DNA of 49,634 nucleotides from Massilia sp. MS-15 (GCF_020176695.1 NZ_JAIWIA010000019.1:1-49634); one strand, 5' to 3'; numbered from the stretch's first letter, positions 1-9,327 are shown. Numbers and translations are program-made. Notes: generated by a model from the letters alone, not told the origin.

Positions 1-47
1 CGCCCACCCTACGATACAAGCCCGCTGTCCTCGCAGACCAGCAAATC

Positions 48-1388
48 TTAGCCCTGCGGATTGCCGCCCATCAGTTCATCGAAAGCGATCGCCTTGCTGC
101 TGACCTTCGCCTTGCCGAGCACATAGTTGACGACGTTTTCTTCCAATACAAGGGCTTCGACTTCGGCCAGGCGGCGGCGGTCGCTGTAGTAGTACTTCAG
201 GACTTCCTTCGGATCTTCGTAGCTCTGCGCGAAGTCTTCGATCTGGGCCTTGACCTGTTCCTGGGTGGCGTTCAGGCTGTTGTCGGCGACCAGCTGCGAC
301 AGGATCAGGCCCAGGCGCACGCGGCGCTCGGCCTTGTCGGCGAACATCTCGGCCGGGAAAGGCATCGCCTTCACGTCCATGCCACGCTGCATCATGTCCT
401 GGCGGGTCATCTCGGCCAGGCGCTCCGAATCCTGCTGGATCATGGCCTTCGGCACGTCCATGTCGGTGGCCTTGACCAGGGCGTCCATCACGGCTTCCTT
501 GTTGCGGGCCTTGATGCGGGCGTTGACTTCACGCTCCAGGTTGGTCTTGATGTCTTCGCGCATCTTCTCGACCGAGCCGTCTTCGATGCCCAGCGAACGC
601 GCGAATTCGGCGTCGACTTCCGGCATGTGGGCCCACTCGAGCTTGTTCAGGGTGATGGTGAATTCGGCGGTCTTGCCGGCCACGTCCTTGCCGTGGTAAT
701 CCTCCGGGAAGGCCAGCGGGAAGGTCTTGCTCTCGCCCACTTTCAGGCCAATGGTGGCGGCTTCGAATTCCGGCAGCATGCGGCCTTCGCCCAGCACGAA
801 GGCGTAGTTCTCGGCCTTGCCGCCAGCGAATTCCTCGCCGTCGATCTTGCCGACGAAGTCGACGGTCACGCGGTCGCCGTTGGCGGCGACCGGCTCGCCG
901 CCGTCGCCGTGCTCGCCTGCCTCACCCTTGGTGTGGTAGTGCACGCGCTGCTTGCGCAGGATGTCGATGGTCTTGTCGATCTCGGCATCGGTCACGTCGG
1001 CCGACACGGTTTCGACTTCCATCGCGGCCAGGTCGCCGACCACGACGTCCGGGTAGACTTCGAAGGTCGCGTCGAACGCCAGCATGCCTTCCGGGGCGTC
1101 TTCTTTCGGTTCGATTTTCGGGAAGCCGGCAACGCGCAGCTGGTTCTCGTTGGCGGCGTCGTTGAACGCGCGGCCGACCTTGTCGTTCAGCACGTCGGAT
1201 TCGATCTGGTAGCCGTATTGGGCAGCGACCATCTTGATCGGCACCTTGCCTGGACGGAAGCCCGGGGCCTTTGCCGTCTTGGCCTGCTTCTTGAGGCGCT
1301 TTTCGACCTCCGTACGAACGTCAGCTACCGGAAAAGTGATCGTCAAGCGACGCTCGAGTTTACCCAGGGTTTCGACTGCAGTTGCCAT
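48..1388 (-). CDS. tig: Trigger factor (ribosome-associated chaperone and prolyl isomerase)
   Basis: Trigger factor binds at the ribosomal exit tunnel, shields nascent chains and catalyses peptidyl-prolyl isomerisation without ATP. The 446-residue length is normal for the family. The ribosome-docking signature GFRPGK is at residues 43-48. An FKBP-type PPIase domain follows at about 170-250 ([12 protein letters not shown], later FPEDYHG), and the helical chaperone arms form the C-terminal half. It starts 31 bases downstream of tRNA-Leu on the same strand, so cotranscription is plausible. In related bacteria clpP, clpX and lon follow tig; they would lie beyond base 1 and cannot be seen. No truncation is visible. 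Identification is very secure; the operon is inference. Confidence 0.98.
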   Translation of the reverse strand: MATAVETLGKLERRLTITFPVADVRTEVEKRLKKQAKTAKAPGFRPGKVPIKMVAAQYGYQIESDVLNDKVGRAFNDAANENQLRVAGFPKIEPKEDAPEGMLAFDATFEVYPDVVVGDLAAMEVETVSADVTDAEIDKTIDILRKQRVHYHTKGEAGEHGDGGEPVAANGDRVTVDFVGKIDGEEFAGGKAENYAFVLGEGRMLPEFEAATIGLKVGESKTFPLAFPEDYHGKDVAGKTAEFTITLNKLEWAHMPEVDAEFARSLGIEDGSVEKMREDIKTNLEREVNARIKARNKEAVMDALVKATDMDVPKAMIQQDSERLAEMTRQDMMQRGMDVKAMPFPAEMFADKAERRVRLGLILSQLVADNSLNATQEQVKAQIEDFAQSYEDPKEVLKYYYSDRRRLAEVEALVLEENVVNYVLGKAKVSSKAIAFDELMGGNPQG

Positions 1389-1419
1389 TATAAAAATCGT
1401 CCAAAAAAATAATTATTCA

Positions 1420-1506
1420 TGGTGCGAGGAGGGGGACTCGAACCCCCACACCATTGCTGGCGTCAGGACCTAAACCTGGTGCGTCTACCAATTTCGCCAT
1501 CCTCGC
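1420..1506 (-). tRNA. tRNA-Leu, anticodon UAG
   Basis: Read on the minus strand, an 87-base cloverleaf starts GCGAGGA and ends TCCTCGC-A-CCA, so CCA is encoded. The anticodon loop is TTTAGGT, giving anticodon UAG (leucine, CUN codons). The D-loop GAAATTGGTAGACGC and the long variable arm are typical of tRNA-Leu. The T arm is GGGGG-TTCGAGT-CCCCC. The outermost anticodon-stem pair is a C-A mismatch; the rest of the stem pairs. It lies directly upstream of tig. Confidence 0.97.
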
Positions 1507-1520
1507 GGAAGAATTGCATT

Positions 1521-1566
1521 TTTGCCTCAAAAACAAAGGGCGCCCGACAGTGAAACCGGCCGCCCT
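1521..1566 (-). terminator. Terminator-like hairpin upstream of tRNA-Leu
   Basis: On the minus strand AGGGCG...CGCCCT (1537-1542 with 1561-1566) pairs, with an inner CCG/CGG extension across one G-G mismatch. It is followed by TTTGTTTTT, which fits a Rho-independent terminator. The gene it would end is the RND operon stopping at 1757, about 190 bases upstream. It sits only 15 bases before the tRNA, so the tRNA promoter would have to lie before the hairpin, or the hairpin is a processing structure. The 1567-1718 stretch holds no gene I can support. Confidence 0.45.
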
Positions 1567-1718
1567 GCACTCCTCTGTTTAGGGGCTACAACTTCAAACG
1601 ATTATTTTACTGGATTTTCTGACACTATTGGGCGGTTTTTTGCTTGCCGTGCGGAGGGGCTTGCTCATCCATATAAGGCAGATCGATCGCTCAGCCATGG
1701 GGCATGCGCGGGTTGAAC

Positions 1719-1743
1719 GCGTGGGCGGTAGACCCGCCCACGC
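1719..1743. repeat. Strong GC-rich stem-loop after the RND permease gene
   Basis: GCGTGGGCGG (1719-1728) and CCGCCCACGC (1734-1743) form a perfect 10-base-pair stem with a 5-base loop, 13 bases past the permease stop codon. There is no clear U-tract, so it is either a 3' mRNA-stabilising hairpin or a short interspersed palindrome rather than a classical terminator. Confidence 0.6.
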
Positions 1744-1756
1744 GACGGACAGCGGT

Positions 1757-4700
1757 TCAGGACGACGGTTTTCTGACGCGGAACCAGGCGGCATACAGCG
1801 CCGGCAGGAACAGCAGCGTCAAGGCGGTCGCCACCAGCAGGCCACCCATGATGGCAACGGCCATCGGACCCCAGAACACGGAGCGCGATAGCGGAATCAT
1901 GGCCAGGGCCGCGGCCGCGGCGGTCAGGAGGATCGGCCGGCAGCGGCGTACGGCCGCCTCGACGATCGCATCCCAGGCCGGGACGCCGTTCGCGATATCC
2001 CCCTCGATCTGGTCGACCAGGATCACGGAGTTGCGGATGATCATGCCGAACAGGGCAATCACGCCGAGGTTGGCGACGAAGCCGAACGGACGGCCGAACA
2101 CCAGCAGGGCCATCGCCGCGCCGGCGATCCCGAGCGGGCCGGTCAGGAAAACCAGCAGCGAGCGCGAGAAGCTGTGCAGCTGCAGCATCAGGAGCGTGAA
2201 CACGATGAACAGCACCAGCGGCACGTTGGCCATGATCGAGGCTTCGGCGTCCGAGCTGTCGGCCGCGGCGCCCTCCACGGTGACTTCGTAGCCGGCCGGC
2301 AGGCGCGCGCGCAGGGCGCCCAGCCGGGCATCCACCTGGCCGGTCACGGTCGGCCCCTGGATGCCGGCGACCACGTCCGACTGCACCATGATCGCCCAGG
2401 CGCGGCCCTCGCGCCAGACCACGCCCGGCTCCCACACGAAGGCGATGCGCGCCACCTGCCCGACCGGCACCGCGGCGCCGGAAGCGGTCGGCACCAGCGC
2501 TTCCGACAGGCGCGAGATGGTGTCGCGCTCGGCCAGCGGCTGGCGCACCACGATGTCGATCAGGCGGTTGGTCTCGCGGAACTGGCCAACCGGCGTTCCG
2601 CTCAGCGTCGTGTGGATCACGCGCCGCGCCGCCTGCGAGGTCACGCCCAGCGCGCGCAGCTTGTCCTGGTCGAGGTCGAGGCGCAACACCTTCACCGATT
2701 CGTTCCAGTTGTCGTTCACGCCCACCGTGTTCGGGTTGGCGCGCATGATGCCCTTGACCTCGTCCGCCACCCGGCGCACCACGCCGATGTCGGGCCCGAG
2801 CACCTGGAACTGCACCGGATAGGCCACCGGCGGGCCGTTCGGCAGCAGCTTCACGCGCCCGCGCACTTCCGGGAAGTCGTTGCGGAACACTTCCTCGATC
2901 CTGTCGCGCAGGGCGTCGCGCGCCTCGGCATCGCGCGGGAGTACCACCAGCTGCGACACGTTCGACTGGGGGAAGATCTGCTCCAGCGGAAGGTAGAAGC
3001 GTGGACTGCCGGTGCCCACATAGCTGGTCACGCTCTGCACGCCTGGCTGGCGCTGCAGGAAGCCTTCGAAGCGCTTCACGACCGCTTCGTTGGCCGCGAA
3101 GCTGGTGCCCTCGGGCGACCACAGCTCCACCATCAGCTCGGGGCGGCTGGAATCCGGGAAGAACTGTTTTTCGATGAAGTTGAAGCCGAATACGCCCAGC
3201 CCGAACACGGCCAGGCTGAGCGCGATGGTGGTCTTGCGCCACTCGACGCACCAGCGCACCACGCGCCGGAAGCGCTCGTAGCCCGGAGAGTCGAACACGT
3301 CGTGCGAGGATTCGCCCTGCCCGTGCGGCTTGACCCGCAGCAGCACGTAGCCGATGTAGGGGGTGAACACCACCGCCGCCACCCAGGAGATCAGGAGCGC
3401 CAGCGCGTTCACCGAGAACATGGTGAAGGTGTATTCGCCGGCCGCCGACTTGGCCAGGCCAATCGGCAGGAAGCCGGCAGCCGTGATCAGGGTCCCGGTC
3501 AGCATCGGCATCGCGGTCGAGGTGTAGGCGAAGGTGGCCGCCTCGAAGCGCGACAGGCCCTCCTCCATCTTGCGCACCATCATCTCGACCGCGATGATGG
3601 CGTCGTCCACCAGCAGGCCGAGCGCAATGATCAGGGCGCCCAGCGAGATCTTGTGCAGCGAAATATCGAGCAGGCGCATGCACAGGAAGGTGATCGCCAG
3701 CACCAGCGGGATGGTCAGGGCCACCACCAGGCCGGGGCGGACGTCGATGCGCAGCCTGGGCTTGGTGTGCAGCCCAAGCGCGACGAAGGACACGGCCAGC
3801 ACGATCACCACCGCTTCGATCAGCACCTTGATGAATTCGTCGACCGAGGCGGTGACCGCGCGCGGCTGGTCGGCCACGCGTTCCAGCTCGATGCCGACCG
3901 GGAGCTGGGCGCGGATGCGCGCCACCGTCTTGTCCAGGCCCTTGCCCAGCTTGATGATGTTGCCGCCCTTCTCCATCGACACGCCCAGGCCGATCACTTC
4001 CTTGCCGTTGAAGCGCATCTTGTCGCGCGGCGGGTCCTGGTAGCCGCGCGTAACCGTCGCGAAGTCGCCCAGGCGGAAGGTGGTCGAGCCGGCGCGCAGC
4101 TGCAGGTTTTCGAGCTGCCCGGCCGATTTCAGCGCGCCGCTGACCCGCACCCGCAGGTATTCCAGCGGCGTCACCAGCAGGCCGCTGGACTCGACCTCGT
4201 TCTGGGTCGCGATCTGGTTGACGATCTGTTCGAAGGGAATCCCGAGCTGGGCGAACTGCTTGCTGGAGAACTCGATGTAGAGCTTTTCTTCCTGTACCCC
4301 GAACTGTTCGACCTTGGACACGAGCGGCACCGCCAGCAGCTGCTGGCGCACGAAATCGGCGTAGTCGCGCATTTCGGCCGGCGTGAAGCCATCGCCGGAC
4401 AGGGCGAAGATCGAGCCGTAGGTATCGCCGAATTCGTCGTTGAAGAAGGGGCCGCGCACGCCCTGCGGCAGGGTGCCGGCCATGTCGCCGATCTTCTTGC
4501 GAACCTGGTACCAGGCCGGCGCCGTCTCGCCCGGGGGCGTCGATTCGCGCAGCTCGATGACGATGGTGGTCTCGCCCGGCTTGGAAAAGCTGCGGATGCG
4601 GTCGATGTAGGGCGTTTCCTGCAGCTTGCGCTCGAGCGGGTCGGCCACCTGTTCGGCCATCTGGATCGCGGTCGCGCCTGGCCAGGCGGCGCTCACCACC

Positions 4701-4843
4701 ATCGCGCGGAAGGTGAAGGGCGGGTCTTCGTCCTGGCCCAGCTGCTGGTAGCTCAGGATGCCGCCGATCAGCAGGGCGGCGATCAGGTAGCGGGTCAGCG
4801 GAATGTGTTCCAGCGCCCAGCGCGACAGGTTGAAGCCCCTCAT
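1757..4843 (-). CDS. RND-family (AcrB/HAE1-like) efflux transporter permease
   Basis: Inner-membrane proton-driven pump of a tripartite RND efflux system. The 1,028 residues match the family. There is an N-terminal transmembrane helix (about 13-33), a large periplasmic loop, a central bundle with the paired aspartates of the proton relay (LLVDDAII, D413/D414), a second periplasmic loop and a C-terminal bundle. At the position usually held by the relay lysine (AcrB K940) this protein has R937 (GMIIRNSVIL). The start is set by a 4-base ATGA overlap with the adaptor stop; a longer open frame to 5293 is non-coding shadow. The substrate cannot be told. No outer-membrane channel or TetR-type repressor is in the window, so a shared TolC-like channel is likely. 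Confidence 0.95.
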   Translation of the reverse strand: MRGFNLSRWALEHIPLTRYLIAALLIGGILSYQQLGQDEDPPFTFRAMVVSAAWPGATAIQMAEQVADPLERKLQETPYIDRIRSFSKPGETTIVIELRESTPPGETAPAWYQVRKKIGDMAGTLPQGVRGPFFNDEFGDTYGSIFALSGDGFTPAEMRDYADFVRQQLLAVPLVSKVEQFGVQEEKLYIEFSSKQFAQLGIPFEQIVNQIATQNEVESSGLLVTPLEYLRVRVSGALKSAGQLENLQLRAGSTTFRLGDFATVTRGYQDPPRDKMRFNGKEVIGLGVSMEKGGNIIKLGKGLDKTVARIRAQLPVGIELERVADQPRAVTASVDEFIKVLIEAVVIVLAVSFVALGLHTKPRLRIDVRPGLVVALTIPLVLAITFLCMRLLDISLHKISLGALIIALGLLVDDAIIAVEMMVRKMEEGLSRFEAATFAYTSTAMPMLTGTLITAAGFLPIGLAKSAAGEYTFTMFSVNALALLISWVAAVVFTPYIGYVLLRVKPHGQGESSHDVFDSPGYERFRRVVRWCVEWRKTTIALSLAVFGLGVFGFNFIEKQFFPDSSRPELMVELWSPEGTSFAANEAVVKRFEGFLQRQPGVQSVTSYVGTGSPRFYLPLEQIFPQSNVSQLVVLPRDAEARDALRDRIEEVFRNDFPEVRGRVKLLPNGPPVAYPVQFQVLGPDIGVVRRVADEVKGIMRANPNTVGVNDNWNESVKVLRLDLDQDKLRALGVTSQAARRVIHTTLSGTPVGQFRETNRLIDIVVRQPLAERDTISRLSEALVPTASGAAVPVGQVARIAFVWEPGVVWREGRAWAIMVQSDVVAGIQGPTVTGQVDARLGALRARLPAGYEVTVEGAAADSSDAEASIMANVPLVLFIVFTLLMLQLHSFSRSLLVFLTGPLGIAGAAMALLVFGRPFGFVANLGVIALFGMIIRNSVILVDQIEGDIANGVPAWDAIVEAAVRRCRPILLTAAAAALAMIPLSRSVFWGPMAVAIMGGLLVATALTLLFLPALYAAWFRVRKPSS

Positions 4844-6015
4844 TGGCCAACTCCGGCGGCTTCGGCCTCGGTATCGGCGCGGCGCGCCACGTCGGCGCTC
4901 AGGATGCGCACCTTCTGGCCCGGCTGGAGCAGGTGCACGCCGGCCGTCACCACGGTCTGCCCGGCCTGCACGCCACCCTGCAGCAGGATGTCGTTGCCGG
5001 CCTGGCCCGCCACCTGCACCGGGCGCAGCTGCACCGTGCGCACGCCGCCGTCCTTGCCTTCCACCACCCAGACGCTGGTGGCGCCCTTGTCCTGCACCAG
5101 GGCGCTGAGCGGCACCCGCAGCGCGTCGGGCCGCGCGGCCGGCGCCGCGATCGCCACGGTCGCGCTCATCCCCAGGCGCACGTCGGCGCCGGGGGGCAGC
5201 GCCACCTTGACGGCATAGGTACGGGTGGCCGGATCGGCCACCGGCGCCACTTCGCGGATCGTGCCGGCCAGGGCCGCCCCGGGACGGGCCCACAGGCGCA
5301 CCTCCACCGCGCCGGCCTGGCGCAGCGCATCGACCCGGTCTTCCGGAATGCCGATCACGACCTCCTTTTCATCGGTGCGGGCCACCCGCACCACCGGCGT
5401 CCCGGCCGCGACCACCTGGCCAACTTCGGCGTCGACCGCGGTCACCACGCCGTCGGTGTCCGAGGCCAGGCTGGCGTAGCCGGCCTGGTTCGACTGGCCG
5501 CGCAGGCCGGCGCGCGCCGCCTCGACCCGGGCCTGGGCCGCACCCAGGGCCGCCCGTTTGGCGTCGAGCACGGCCTGGCTGACGAAATTCTGGGCGCGCA
5601 GCTGCTGGTGGCGCTGGTAGTCGGCGCGCGCCAGGTCGCGCTCCGTCTCGGCGGCGCGCAGGCTGGCGCGCGCCTCGGTTTCGGCCAGGCGCAGGTCCTG
5701 CGGGTCGAGCCGCACCAGCACCTGGCCCATGCGCACCACGCTGCCCACCTCCACCTTGCGCTCGATGATCTTGCCGCCGACCCGGAAGCCCAGGCGCGAC
5801 TCGTAGCGCGGCCGCACGTCGCCCGAGAACTCGACGCGCTCCGCGGCGCCGCCCGCGGCCAGCTTGATCGCGCGCACCGGGCGCACCTCCTGCGGCTGGG
5901 GCGCGCGTTCGCCGCAGCCGGACAGCAGGGCCAGCACCATTGGCAGCAGGGGCAGCAGGGTCAGCGAATGAACCCCGGGGCGGCGGGAAGAGAACGAGAA
6001 GGGTCGAGCGGACAT
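4840..6015 (-). CDS. RND efflux periplasmic adaptor (membrane fusion) lipoprotein
   Basis: Adaptor that bridges the RND permease to an outer-membrane channel. The 391-residue protein has a lipoprotein signal ending LALLSGC (lipid-anchored C34), a first barrel/lipoyl segment (GGKIIERKVEVGSVVRMGQ), a coiled-coil hairpin rich in Ala, Arg and Glu at about 95-150, then lipoyl, beta-barrel and membrane-proximal domains. I chose the ATG at 6015 because AGAGGAA lies 5 bases before it; in-frame ATGs at 6030 and 6042 have no such site. It overlaps the permease start by 4 bases, so the two are translationally coupled. The hpn promoter region separates it from the divergent squalene genes. Confidence 0.93.
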   Translation of the reverse strand: MSARPFSFSSRRPGVHSLTLLPLLPMVLALLSGCGERAPQPQEVRPVRAIKLAAGGAAERVEFSGDVRPRYESRLGFRVGGKIIERKVEVGSVVRMGQVLVRLDPQDLRLAETEARASLRAAETERDLARADYQRHQQLRAQNFVSQAVLDAKRAALGAAQARVEAARAGLRGQSNQAGYASLASDTDGVVTAVDAEVGQVVAAGTPVVRVARTDEKEVVIGIPEDRVDALRQAGAVEVRLWARPGAALAGTIREVAPVADPATRTYAVKVALPPGADVRLGMSATVAIAAPAARPDALRVPLSALVQDKGATSVWVVEGKDGGVRTVQLRPVQVAGQAGNDILLQGGVQAGQTVVTAGVHLLQPGQKVRILSADVARRADTEAEAAGVGQ

Positions 6016-6036
6016 GGCTTCCTCTGTCATAGATTT

Positions 6037-6078
6037 TGCCAATCAGAAACTTGGCATATGTAGTTGAGCAATTATAAT
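6037..6078 (+). promoter_or_regulatory. Promoter of the hpnCDE operon with an overlapping inverted repeat
   Basis: TTGGCA (6051-6056) and a perfect TATAAT (6073-6078) are 16 bases apart, about 45 bases before the hpnC start. The -35 box is one arm of the inverted repeat TGCCAA/TTGGCA (6037-6042 and 6051-6056), which could bind a dimeric regulator. The same region separates the divergent efflux operon, whose own promoter is not clear. Read from sequence only. Confidence 0.6.
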
Positions 6079-6122
6079 CAGCGAAATCGTCAGCAATCCG
6101 AGATTAGAGTCAACAGTCAAAT

Positions 6123-6932
6123 ATGCCCGTCGAGCATTACGAGAACTTCCCGGTCGCCTCCTTCCTGCTGCCGCGGCGCCTGGTGCCGGCGGTCGAGGCC
6201 ATCTATGCGTTCGCGCGCAGCGCCGACGACATCGCCGACGAGGGCGATGCCAGCGCACCGGAACGCCTGGCCGAACTGGACCGCTACGGACGCGAACTGG
6301 ACGCCATCGCGGCCGGCGCCACGCCGGGCGACCCGCTGTTCGCGCGCCTGGCCGGCGTGGTGCGGGCCTACCGGCTGCCGCTGGGACCCATGCACGACCT
6401 GCTGTCGGCCTTTCGCCAGGACGTCGCCACCAGCCGCTATCCCGACTATGCCACCCTGCTCGACTACTGCCGGCGCTCCGCCAATCCGGTCGGGCGCCTG
6501 ATGCTGGCCCTGTACGGCGCCACCGAGGAGCGCAACCTGCGCGATGCGGATGCGATCTGCACCGCCCTGCAGCTCATCAACTTCTGGCAGGACGTGGCGA
6601 TCGACCTGGCCAAGGGGCGCATCTACCTGCCGCTGGAAGACCTGGCGCGCCATGGCATCGGCGAGGACGAACTGGCGGCCGGACCGGCCACGCCGGCCTG
6701 GCGCGCGCTGATGCGCTTCGAGGTCGAGCGCGCGCGCGCCCTGATGCTCAGCGGTACGCCGCTGGCGCTGCGCCTGCCGGGCCGCATTGGCTGGGAACTG
6801 CGGCTGATGGTGCAGGGAGGGCTGCGCATCCTGGAAGCCATCGAACGCGCCGAGTACGACGTGTTCCGGCGCCGCCCCACCCTGGCCGCCGCCGACTGGC
6901 TCGTGGTGGGCTGGCGCGCGCTGCGCATGTAG
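6123..6932 (+). CDS. hpnC: Hydroxysqualene synthase HpnC (squalene/phytoene synthase family)
   Basis: Second enzyme of the bacterial three-step squalene route: it turns presqualene diphosphate into hydroxysqualene. The 269-residue protein carries both prenyl-diphosphate/Mg-binding motifs of the trans-isoprenyl diphosphate head-to-head synthase family, ARSADDIADE at 32-41 and NFWQDVAIDLAKGRIYLP at about 153-170. HpnC is told from HpnD by the NFWQD form of the second motif and by gene order. It is first in the hpnCDE run, behind a good promoter. Squalene normally feeds hopanoid synthesis, but no squalene-hopene cyclase (shc) is in this window. Confidence 0.93.
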   Translation: MPVEHYENFPVASFLLPRRLVPAVEAIYAFARSADDIADEGDASAPERLAELDRYGRELDAIAAGATPGDPLFARLAGVVRAYRLPLGPMHDLLSAFRQDVATSRYPDYATLLDYCRRSANPVGRLMLALYGATEERNLRDADAICTALQLINFWQDVAIDLAKGRIYLPLEDLARHGIGEDELAAGPATPAWRALMRFEVERARALMLSGTPLALRLPGRIGWELRLMVQGGLRILEAIERAEYDVFRRRPTLAAADWLVVGWRALRM

Positions 6933-7017
6933 GCGCTCTCATCCAGGCTTCGTCTCTACCTGGCGCCACCCGTATCGGCTAAGATAGCGGATTCGCCTCA
7001 GCAATAATAAAGATTAC

Positions 7018-7851
7018 ATGTCTCCCGACGAATACTGCCAGCAAAAGACGGTCCAGAGCGGCTCCAGCTTCTATTACAGCTTCCTGTTCCTGCCGCCCGA
7101 GCGCCGGCGCGCGATCACGGCCCTGTATGCCTTCTGCCGCGAGGTGGACGACACGGTCGACGAGACCTCGGACGCCTCGGTGGCGCGCATCAAGCTGGCC
7201 TGGTGGCGCACCGAAGTCTCGACCATGTACACCGGCACGCCCACCCATCCGGTGACCCAGGCCCTGCAGCCGCACATCGCTCCCTACGGGCTGGAACAGC
7301 AGCACCTGCAGGCCATCATCGACGGCATGGAGATGGACCTCGACCAGAGCCGCTATCTCGACTTCCCGAACCTGGAGCGCTACTGCTGGCGTGTGGCCGG
7401 CGTGGTCGGCATCCTGTCGGCCAGCATCTTCGGCCATACCAACCCGCAGACACTGGCCTATGCCGAGAAGCTCGGCCTGGCCTTCCAGCTGACCAACATC
7501 ATCCGCGACGTCGGCGACGACGCGCGCAAGGGCCGCATCTACCTGCCGGTGAACGAACTGCAGCGCTTCAACGTGACCGCCGCCGACATCCTCAACTTCC
7601 GCCACAGCGAAAAGTTCGAGGCCCTGATGCGCTTCCAGAACGAGCGCGCCCAGCGCATCTACGACGAGGCGCTGGCGCTGCTGCCGAAGGAAGACCGGCG
7701 CGCCCAGCGCCCGGGCCTGATGATGGCCGCGATCTATCGCACCCTGCTGGACGAGATCGCACGCGACGGCTTCCATGTGCTGAACCAGCGCATCTCGCTC
7801 ACGCCCCTGCGCAAGCTGTGGCTGGCGTGGAAGACCTATGTCCGCACCTGA
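7018..7851 (+). CDS. hpnD: Presqualene diphosphate synthase HpnD
   Basis: Condenses two farnesyl diphosphates head-to-head to presqualene diphosphate, the first committed step to squalene. The 277-residue protein has the two aspartate-rich motifs, FCREVDDTVDE (40-50) and NIIRDVGDDARKGRIYLP (about 161-178), with the DxxxD spacing typical of HpnD. It lies 85 bases after hpnC; that gap has no strong ribosome-binding site or terminator. Its last 14 bases overlap the start of hpnE in another frame, so hpnD and hpnE are translationally coupled. Confidence 0.94.
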   Translation: MSPDEYCQQKTVQSGSSFYYSFLFLPPERRRAITALYAFCREVDDTVDETSDASVARIKLAWWRTEVSTMYTGTPTHPVTQALQPHIAPYGLEQQHLQAIIDGMEMDLDQSRYLDFPNLERYCWRVAGVVGILSASIFGHTNPQTLAYAEKLGLAFQLTNIIRDVGDDARKGRIYLPVNELQRFNVTAADILNFRHSEKFEALMRFQNERAQRIYDEALALLPKEDRRAQRPGLMMAAIYRTLLDEIARDGFHVLNQRISLTPLRKLWLAWKTYVRT

Positions 7852-9280
7852 GGGCGGCTGGCGGGTGCTGGTGGCGGGCGGCGGCTGGGCCGGCTGTGCC
7901 GCCGCCGTCGAACTGGCCGCCCGGCATGGCGGCGCCAGCGTCACGCTGGCCGAAAGCGCGCGCAGCCTGGGCGGACGCGCGCGCGCGCTGCAGGCCGGCG
8001 GCGTGGCGGGAGACACGCTCCTCGACAACGGCCAGCACATCCTGCTGGGCGCCTATGGCGAAACCCTGCGCATGCTACGCCAGGTCGGCGTCGACCCGGC
8101 CCAGGCCCTGCTGCGCCTGCCGCTGCAGATGCGTTATCCGGACGCGCCGCCGGACGGCAGCGGCGGCATGGATTTCGTGGCGCCACGCTGGCCCGCGCCC
8201 TGGCACCTGGCGGGCGCCCTGCTGCGCGCCCGCGGCCTGGCGCGCGCCGACAAGCTGGCGCTGGCGCGCTTCGCCAGCACCGCGCGCCGCATGGGCTGGG
8301 TGCTGTACCACGATTGCCCGGTCGAGGAACTGCTCGACCGTTTCGACCAGACCCCGCGTGTGAAACGCCTGCTGTGGCACCCGCTGTGCATCGCGGCCCT
8401 GAACACGCCGCCCGAGCGCGCATCGAGCCAGGTGTTCCTGGCCGTGCTGCGCGACAGCCTGGGCGCATGGCGCCGCGCGGCCTCCGACATGCTGCTGCCG
8501 CGCCTGGACATGGGCGCCCTGTTCCCGCAGGCGGCGGCGCGCTATCTCGAAGGGCGCGGCGCCACGGTCCTGACCGGCTGCCGGGTCGGTGCGCTGACGC
8601 CACCGGCGCAGCCCGGCGGCAGCTGGCGCGCCCTGCTGGGCGGACAGGAAGCCGGCTTCGACGCCGTGGTGCTGGCGACACCGGCCAGTGTGTCGGCAAC
8701 CCTGCTGGCCCCCGTCGAACCGGCGCTGGCGGCGCGGCTCGGGGCCCTGGACTACGAGCCGATCGCCACCTGCTACCTGCAGTACGACACCACGCTGCGC
8801 CTCGACCTGCCCTTCTACGCGCTACTGGACGATGCGCCAGCCGGCCGCTGGGGCCAGTTCGTGTTCGACCGCGGCCAGCTCGACGCCGCCCAGCCCGGGT
8901 TGCTGGCGGTGGTGGTCAGTGCCGCGGGCGAGGCCGCCCGGCTCGACCAGGACGCGCTGGCCGCGGCCATCGCCGCACAGCTGGCGCAGGATCTGGCACG
9001 CCCGGCGCTCGCCGCGCCGCGCTGGAGCCGCGTGATTACCGAGAAGCGCGCCACCTTTGCCTGCACCCCGGGCCTGGACCGGCCGGGCGTCGAGACGGCG
9101 CTGCCTGGCCTGGCGCTGGCCGGTGACTATACCGCCAGCGACTATCCCGCCACGCTGGAGACGGCCGTGCGCAGCGGCGCCGCGGCGGCGACAGTCATCG
9201 GCGCCTACCGCACCCTGGCCCTGGAAAAGCGCAGTTTGTCGCACACCGATGGCGCGGCCGCGCCGGGATCCGTAAGGTGA
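7838..9280 (+). CDS. hpnE: FAD-dependent hydroxysqualene dehydroxylase HpnE
   Basis: Final step of this squalene route: removal of the hydroxyl of hydroxysqualene by a flavin amine-oxidase/phytoene-desaturase-like enzyme. The 480-residue protein opens with the dinucleotide-binding motif VLVAGGGWAGCAAAVELA (about 9-26) followed by the GGRAR flavin contact. It ends with the family's C-terminal FAD segment, LPGLALAGDYTASDYPATLE. GGAAGA lies 3 bases before the ATG, inside hpnD. The stop codon falls just after the left arm of a strong inverted repeat (9267-9327). Identification is firm from fold motifs and gene context. Confidence 0.93.
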   Translation: MSAPEGGWRVLVAGGGWAGCAAAVELAARHGGASVTLAESARSLGGRARALQAGGVAGDTLLDNGQHILLGAYGETLRMLRQVGVDPAQALLRLPLQMRYPDAPPDGSGGMDFVAPRWPAPWHLAGALLRARGLARADKLALARFASTARRMGWVLYHDCPVEELLDRFDQTPRVKRLLWHPLCIAALNTPPERASSQVFLAVLRDSLGAWRRAASDMLLPRLDMGALFPQAAARYLEGRGATVLTGCRVGALTPPAQPGGSWRALLGGQEAGFDAVVLATPASVSATLLAPVEPALAARLGALDYEPIATCYLQYDTTLRLDLPFYALLDDAPAGRWGQFVFDRGQLDAAQPGLLAVVVSAAGEAARLDQDALAAAIAAQLAQDLARPALAAPRWSRVITEKRATFACTPGLDRPGVETALPGLALAGDYTASDYPATLETAVRSGAAAATVIGAYRTLALEKRSLSHTDGAAAPGSVR

Positions 9281-9327
9281 CAGCATCGAAGCACGCCCCG
9301 TGAACCGGGGCCCAACCCTTACGGATC
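9267..9327. repeat. Perfect 11-base inverted repeat spanning the hpnE stop
   Basis: GATCCGTAAGG (9267-9277) and CCTTACGGATC (9317-9327) are exact reverse complements. Between them CCCC/GGGG around GTGAACC forms an inner stem. The left arm ends at the hpnE stop codon and the right arm ends 7 bases before the next small reading frame. No U-tract follows, so this is more likely an RNA-stability or translation-control structure, or a protein site, than an intrinsic terminator. Confidence 0.65.

Noticed and set aside
2174..5218. 1,014-residue open frame antisense to the RND operon
   Set aside because: Its His/Arg/Gln-rich translation is the shadow of the GC-rich RND gene in the opposite strand, with no domain.
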